A DNA stretch of 16,281 bases from JACCQS01 sp050999295 (lineage in GTDB: Bacteria > Actinomycetota > Actinomycetes > Mycobacteriales > Geodermatophilaceae), in assembly GCA_050999295.1 (NCBI GenBank), contig JBPCPI010000217.1, positions 1 to 16,281 on the forward strand, given 5' to 3'. The notes beneath the pieces were generated by a model. That model was not told the DNA's origin, did not search any database, and saw only the letters and a list, made by a program, of their open reading frames with translations. The position numbers were made by a program, and so were the translations under genes. Below, in pieces: positions 13,634 to 16,281 of the stretch (position 1 is its first letter; the number at the start of each line of letters is the position of its first letter).

Positions 13634-14554
13634 ATGCTCCGATCGTTGATCCTTGCCGCCGCGGGGAACGAAACTGTCAAGAAGGCTGTCGCGGGAGCCC
13701 CGATCAGCCGCGAGGTGGTCAACCGGTTCGTGGCCGGTGAGGGGATCGACGACGCCGTACGCGCGGCACGCGAACTCGCCGACCTCGGACTGGCCGCAAG
13801 CCTCGACCACCTCGGGGAGGACACCACGGACCTGGCCCAGGCGGTGGCCGCCACCGAGACCTACATCGGGCTCTTGGAGCGGCTGGCTGCCGAACACCTG
13901 ACCCCCGCCGCCGAAGTGAGCATCAAGCTGTCCGCGATCGGCCAGAGCGTCGATCCGACTTTCGCCCTCGAGCGGGCGCGTGAGGTCTGCGCCGCTGCCG
14001 AGCGAGCGGGGACCACGGTCACCGTGGACATGGAGGACCACTCGACCACCGCCTCGACGCTGGGCATCCTGGAGACCCTGCGTGCCCAGTACCCGGCGAC
14101 CGGCGCGGTGATCCAGTCCTATCTCCGGCGGACCGAGTCCGACTGTGCCGCGCTGACCGGCCCGGGGTCACGGGTCCGGCTGTGCAAAGGCGCCTATGCC
14201 GAACCGGAGGAGGTCGTCTTTCAGGACAAGCACGAGGTGGATCTGTCCTATGTGCGTTGCCTCAACGTGCTGATGGCCGGCAAGGGCCGCCCGATGATCG
14301 CCACCCATGATCCGCGGCTGATTGCGATCGCCGCGGAGCGAGCCGCCCGGTACGGCCGGATGCCGGAGACCTGGGAGTACCAGATGCTCTACGGCATTCG
14401 GCCTACCGAACAGCGGCGGCTGCTCAAACTCGGACACACCGTCCGGATCTATGTGCCCTTCGGCCAGGAGTGGTACGGCTACTTGATGCGCCGGCTGGCC
14501 GAGCGACCAGCAAATGTGAGTTTCTTTCTGCGTGCCGTGGCGACGAAGGGATGA
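13634..14554 (+). CDS. Proline dehydrogenase (monofunctional PRODH)
   Basis: A 306-residue FAD-dependent TIM-barrel enzyme oxidising L-proline to delta-1-pyrroline-5-carboxylate. Barrel strands and active-site motifs are in order: EVSIKLSAIG (94-103), VTVDMEDHS (129-137), VIQSYLRRTE (159-168), VRLCKGAYAEP (181-191), MIATHDPRL (221-229), EYQMLYGIRPTEQRRL (248-263) and YGYLMRRLAERPAN, whose R286-R287 bind the proline carboxylate. The length suits the single-domain type (PruB/PutB-like) rather than bifunctional PutA; no P5C dehydrogenase gene is in the window. It sits in a block that in M. tuberculosis lacks this gene, directly before proC, which catalyses the reverse net conversion. Confidence 0.95.
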   Translation: MLRSLILAAAGNETVKKAVAGAPISREVVNRFVAGEGIDDAVRAARELADLGLAASLDHLGEDTTDLAQAVAATETYIGLLERLAAEHLTPAAEVSIKLSAIGQSVDPTFALERAREVCAAAERAGTTVTVDMEDHSTTASTLGILETLRAQYPATGAVIQSYLRRTESDCAALTGPGSRVRLCKGAYAEPEEVVFQDKHEVDLSYVRCLNVLMAGKGRPMIATHDPRLIAIAAERAARYGRMPETWEYQMLYGIRPTEQRRLLKLGHTVRIYVPFGQEWYGYLMRRLAERPANVSFFLRAVATKG

Positions 14555-14601
14555 CAGCGAGAATGCGGGCCGAGCGGCCAGGCGAAAGCCGGCAGACCAA
14601 C

Positions 14602-15411
14602 ATGGCTGGGGTGAGGCTAGCGATCCTGGGGGGCGGCAAGATCGGCGAAGCACTTCTGTCCGGGCTGCTGCGCGGGCCACTGGCCGTGGACCAGATCGTG
14701 ATCAGTGAGCACAACGCCGACCGAGCCAGCCATCTGGCCCAGACCTACGACGTGCGGGCATTGTCGGTGCCGGAGGCGGTTCGCGCCTCGGACGTCCTGC
14801 TCATCGCCGTCAAGCCACAGGACATCGCGACCCTGCTCGCCCAGATCACGCCACACGTCGAGGGTCAGGTCGTCATCTCGGTAGCCGCGGGTATCACGAC
14901 CGAGCGGATCGAGGCGGCGTTGCCGGCCGGGACCCCTGTCGTACGGACGATGCCGAACACTCCGGCGCTGGTCGATCAGGCGATGACCGCGATCAGTCCG
15001 GGTACGCACGCCACCGAGCAGCACCTCAGCGCAGCCGAAAGTGTGCTGGCCAGTGTGGGACGGGTGATCCGGGTCCCGGAGTCTCAACTCGACGCGGTGA
15101 CGGCGTTGTCCGGAAGCGGCCCGGCGTACTTCTTCTTCCTCGTCGAGGCGATGATCGACGCCGGGATCCTGCTCGGCCTGCCCCGCGCCGTTGCAGCCGA
15201 GCTGATCGTGCAGACGGCCCTGGGCTCAGCCACCATGCTGCGCGACACCGGCGAGCACCCCGTACAGCTTCGCGAGGCCGTCACCTCACCGGGCGGTACC
15301 ACGATCATGGCCATCCGGGAGTTAGAACGACATGGCGTCCGGGCGGCACTGTTGGCCGCGATCGAGGCCGCGCGGGATCGATCCGCGGAGTTGGGACGGG
15401 CCCAGGACTGA
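14602..15411 (+). CDS. proC: Pyrroline-5-carboxylate reductase
   Basis: A 269-residue NAD(P)H-dependent reductase for the last step of proline synthesis. The Rossmann motif LAILGGGKIGEALLSGLLRG is at the N-terminus, and VVRTMPNTPALV, the P5CR signature VTALSGSGPAYFFFLVEAMIDAG and VTSPGGTTIMAIRELE are all present. The start is uncertain. ATG 14602 places the Rossmann strand at residue 5, as in the family. ATG 14551 overlaps the proline dehydrogenase stop (ATGA) and would add 17 unconserved residues by coupled translation; ATG 14563 is a third option. No start has a well-placed ribosome binding site. A hairpin follows the stop by two bases. Confidence 0.95.
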   Translation: MAGVRLAILGGGKIGEALLSGLLRGPLAVDQIVISEHNADRASHLAQTYDVRALSVPEAVRASDVLLIAVKPQDIATLLAQITPHVEGQVVISVAAGITTERIEAALPAGTPVVRTMPNTPALVDQAMTAISPGTHATEQHLSAAESVLASVGRVIRVPESQLDAVTALSGSGPAYFFFLVEAMIDAGILLGLPRAVAAELIVQTALGSATMLRDTGEHPVQLREAVTSPGGTTIMAIRELERHGVRAALLAAIEAARDRSAELGRAQD

Positions 15412-15413
15412 GC

Positions 15414-15433
15414 GGGCCCACCCGGATGGGCCC
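15414..15433 (+). terminator. Hairpin directly after proC
   Basis: GGGCCCA (15414-15420) pairs perfectly with TGGGCCC (15427-15433) around the loop CCCGGA. No T tract follows, so it is either a GC-type actinobacterial terminator or only an mRNA 3' stabiliser. Confidence 0.5.
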
Positions 15434-15513
15434 ATCACATGCAGGTCACGCTTGGTTTCGGATGTCCTCTGCTATCGCTTCTGCCACACGCGTACCGCTA
15501 CTGCCACGCCAGC

Positions 15514-15555
15514 ACGCGTGTCAACCGGAGGGGAAGCCGGCGACCGACGCGTGTC
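15514..15555. repeat. ACGCGTGTC direct repeat upstream of the HTH gene
   Basis: ACGCGTGTC occurs at 15514-15522 and 15547-15555, and ACGCGT also at 15488-15493, all in the 165-bp gap between proC and the HTH gene. These could be protein binding sites for that promoter. No other clear feature is seen in the gap. Confidence 0.35.
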
Positions 15556-15576
15556 CGAAGGTTCGGTGAACTCAGC

Positions 15577-15879
15577 ATGGTGTCCTCATCCGGTCCGGGT
15601 TCGCCCGGACGTCGTGCAGCCGACGATTCCGGCGACCCCGCCGCTTCGCCGCGTCCTGCGCAACCCCGCACTCTCGGCGAGAGTCCCCTCGGCGGTCTGT
15701 CCTCGGTCGCATTTCTGACGGTTGCCGAGGTGGCCAACCTGATGCGCGTCTCGAAGATGACCGTCTACCGGCTCCTGCACTCCGGAGAGCTCGCCGGGGT
15801 ACGGGTCGGTCGCTCGTTCCGGGTACCCGAGTCCGCAGTGCACAACTATCTGCGCGACGCGTTCAACGACACCGCCTGA
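15577..15879 (+). CDS. MerR-like / excisionase-family helix-turn-helix protein (Rv0500A-like)
   Basis: A 100-residue DNA-binding protein. Residues 1-44 are low complexity (Ser, Pro, Gly, Arg). Residues 46-85 form a winged HTH of the excisionase/BldC type: FLTVAEVANLMRVSKMTVYR followed by the wing LAGVRVGRSFRVP. This text is very close to M. tuberculosis Rv0500A, also placed after proC. Family members are small regulators that can polymerise on DNA (BldC); the target here is unknown. ATG 15577 is chosen because GGTGA sits 7 nt upstream and because the conserved domain needs nothing before it; the open frame extends to 15439. Confidence 0.92.
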   Translation: MVSSSGPGSPGRRAADDSGDPAASPRPAQPRTLGESPLGGLSSVAFLTVAEVANLMRVSKMTVYRLLHSGELAGVRVGRSFRVPESAVHNYLRDAFNDTA

Positions 15880-15919
15880 ACGCTGCTCAGCGGGGTCGCC
15901 CGATGCCGCCGTACGCCCA

Positions 15920-15937
15920 GGGGGCTTTCGTGCCCCC
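15920..15937 (+). terminator. GC-rich hairpin after the HTH gene
   Basis: GGGGGC (15920-15925) pairs with GCCCCC (15932-15937) around TTTCGT, 41 bp after the HTH stop. It lacks a T tract, so terminator function is likely but not assured. Confidence 0.5.
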
Positions 15938-15990
15938 GTCATGACCGAGGCTAGAAGCTCGGCGTTTCGTGTGGGCGGCGGTTGGCTTTT

Positions 15991-16150
15991 CGGTTGCGTT
16001 CATTGCGAAGAGCGCAGCAACGGCGGGTACTGGGTGCTGGTTCGGTTTCGTCGTTGGGTCGCGGCTTCGAGGGTTGGCTTCAATGCGAAGAGCGCAGCAA
16101 CAACGAGTACGGGATTGGCTTCGTTACGTTGTTGGCCGGCGGCCTCATAG
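15991..16150 (+). repeat. Imperfect 80-bp tandem repeat upstream of the gene at 16221
   Basis: Two units, 15991-16070 and 16071-16150, share TGCGAAGAGCGCAGCAAC exactly (16004-16021 and 16084-16101, offset 80). GGTTGG and a GTAC lie at matching positions. The second unit ends with GGCCGGCGG 32 nt after GCAAC. The units match the minus-strand reading of the repeats at 2425-2600, including the spacing to GGCCGGCGG. This region (15880-16220) otherwise holds only a hairpin, a promoter and an SOS box. A 69-codon open frame over it is not supported. Confidence 0.75.
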
Positions 16151-16184
16151 GCTGGAAAAATCTCAACCTACTTCTTCTATTCTC

Positions 16185-16213
16185 TTGTGCTGCATCCGGT
16201 TACCGACTAGACT
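16185..16213 (+). promoter_or_regulatory. Promoter with -35 and -10 elements, leaderless
   Basis: TTGTGC (16185-16190) and TAGACT (16208-16213) are separated by 17 bp. The -10 box ends 7 nt before the ATG at 16221, so the transcript should start at or one base before the start codon. No ribosome binding site is present. Confidence 0.68.
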
Positions 16214-16228
16214 CGAACACATGTTCGA
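16213..16228. promoter_or_regulatory. SOS box (LexA operator) over the start codon
   Basis: TCGAACACATGTTCGA matches the actinobacterial LexA consensus TCGAAC-N4-GTTCGA at all fixed positions; the arms TCGAACA/TGTTCGA are perfectly complementary. It overlaps the last base of the -10 box and the ATG, an ideal place for repression. It predicts induction of the downstream gene by DNA damage. Confidence 0.85.
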
Positions 16229-16281
16229 TACGGCGACCTGCACGGCGGCGCTGGACCGGTGGGCCGCCTGGCAGCAGGACG
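16221..16281 (+). CDS. N-terminal fragment, probable DUF222/13E12-type protein (cut by window end)
   Basis: Only 20 codons are visible: MFDTATCTAALDRWAAWQQD. This short helical N-terminus is compatible with DUF222 proteins but does not identify one by itself. The call rests on context. An SOS box overlaps the start, and 13E12-family genes in mycobacteria are among the LexA-regulated set. The upstream repeats are the same family and orientation as those preceding the DUF222-HNH gene at 2206. A good promoter places the transcript start at this ATG. Another SOS-controlled gene remains possible. Confidence 0.6.
   Translation, partial: MFDTATCTAALDRWAAWQQD

Noticed and set aside
15880..15990. Small basic AURKAIP1/bS22-like gene expected after Rv0500A in mycobacteria
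   Set aside because: No short Lys/Arg-rich frame with the KKRRKRM pattern is found in this interval on either strand.
15941..16150. 69-codon open frame downstream of the HTH gene
   Set aside because: It runs through both 80-bp repeat units, has no ribosome binding site and low-complexity Arg/Gly/Trp composition; it is better explained as a chance frame in noncoding repeats.

Overview
The window is high-GC chromosomal DNA (GTG starts, GC-rich third positions, several apparently leaderless genes) from an actinobacterium. From memory of the family sequences, the core gene order matches the Mycobacterium tuberculosis Rv0489-Rv0500A block: gpm, senX3-regX3, an Rv0495c-like Cys-rich protein, a short exopolyphosphatase (Rv0496-like), an Rv0497-like membrane protein, proC and an Rv0500A-like helix-turn-helix protein. 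The genus cannot be fixed by eye; the DUF222/13E12 genes and the proline dehydrogenase placed before proC would suit Propionibacteriales or a related order.

Layout. 1-731: minus-strand ABC ATPase (cut by the window edge) and a VOC protein. 732-2639: a DUF222-HNH (13E12-type) gene, followed on its upstream side by 430 bp of noncoding DNA with a 17-bp perfect inverted repeat and an imperfect ~72-bp tandem repeat. 2640-4210: a methyltransferase divergent from gpmA. 4188-6650: an accessory cassette (SDR, SnoaL-like and DUF1772-like genes on the minus strand, divergent TetR gene on the plus strand) between gpmA and phoU. 6663-9408: phosphate-sensing block, phoU divergent from senX3-regX3, with GTGAAC boxes 22 bp apart between them. 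9409-10933: three copies of a ~78-bp GC-rich palindromic repeat around a small Cys protein and a GlxA-type AraC regulator. 10934-15879: the conserved ppx/proC block with a proline dehydrogenase inserted. 15880-16281: an 80-bp imperfect tandem repeat, a promoter, and an exact actinobacterial SOS (LexA) box over the start codon of a gene that runs off the window.

How it fits together. PhoU, SenX3, RegX3 and Ppx form a phosphate and polyphosphate module. The SDR/SnoaL/DUF1772 set looks like a TetR-controlled small-molecule tailoring or detoxification cassette. Proline dehydrogenase and ProC run opposite reactions from adjacent genes.

Most notable signal. The repeats upstream of the DUF222 gene at 2206 and those upstream of the truncated gene at 16221 belong to one family, in the same orientation relative to their gene (shared core CGAAGARCGCRGCAAC, then about 32 nt, then GGCCGGCGG). 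With the SOS box, this suggests that both are 13E12-type units carrying a conserved noncoding repeat leader. All functional statements come from reading the sequence and from recalled family knowledge; no searches were run.
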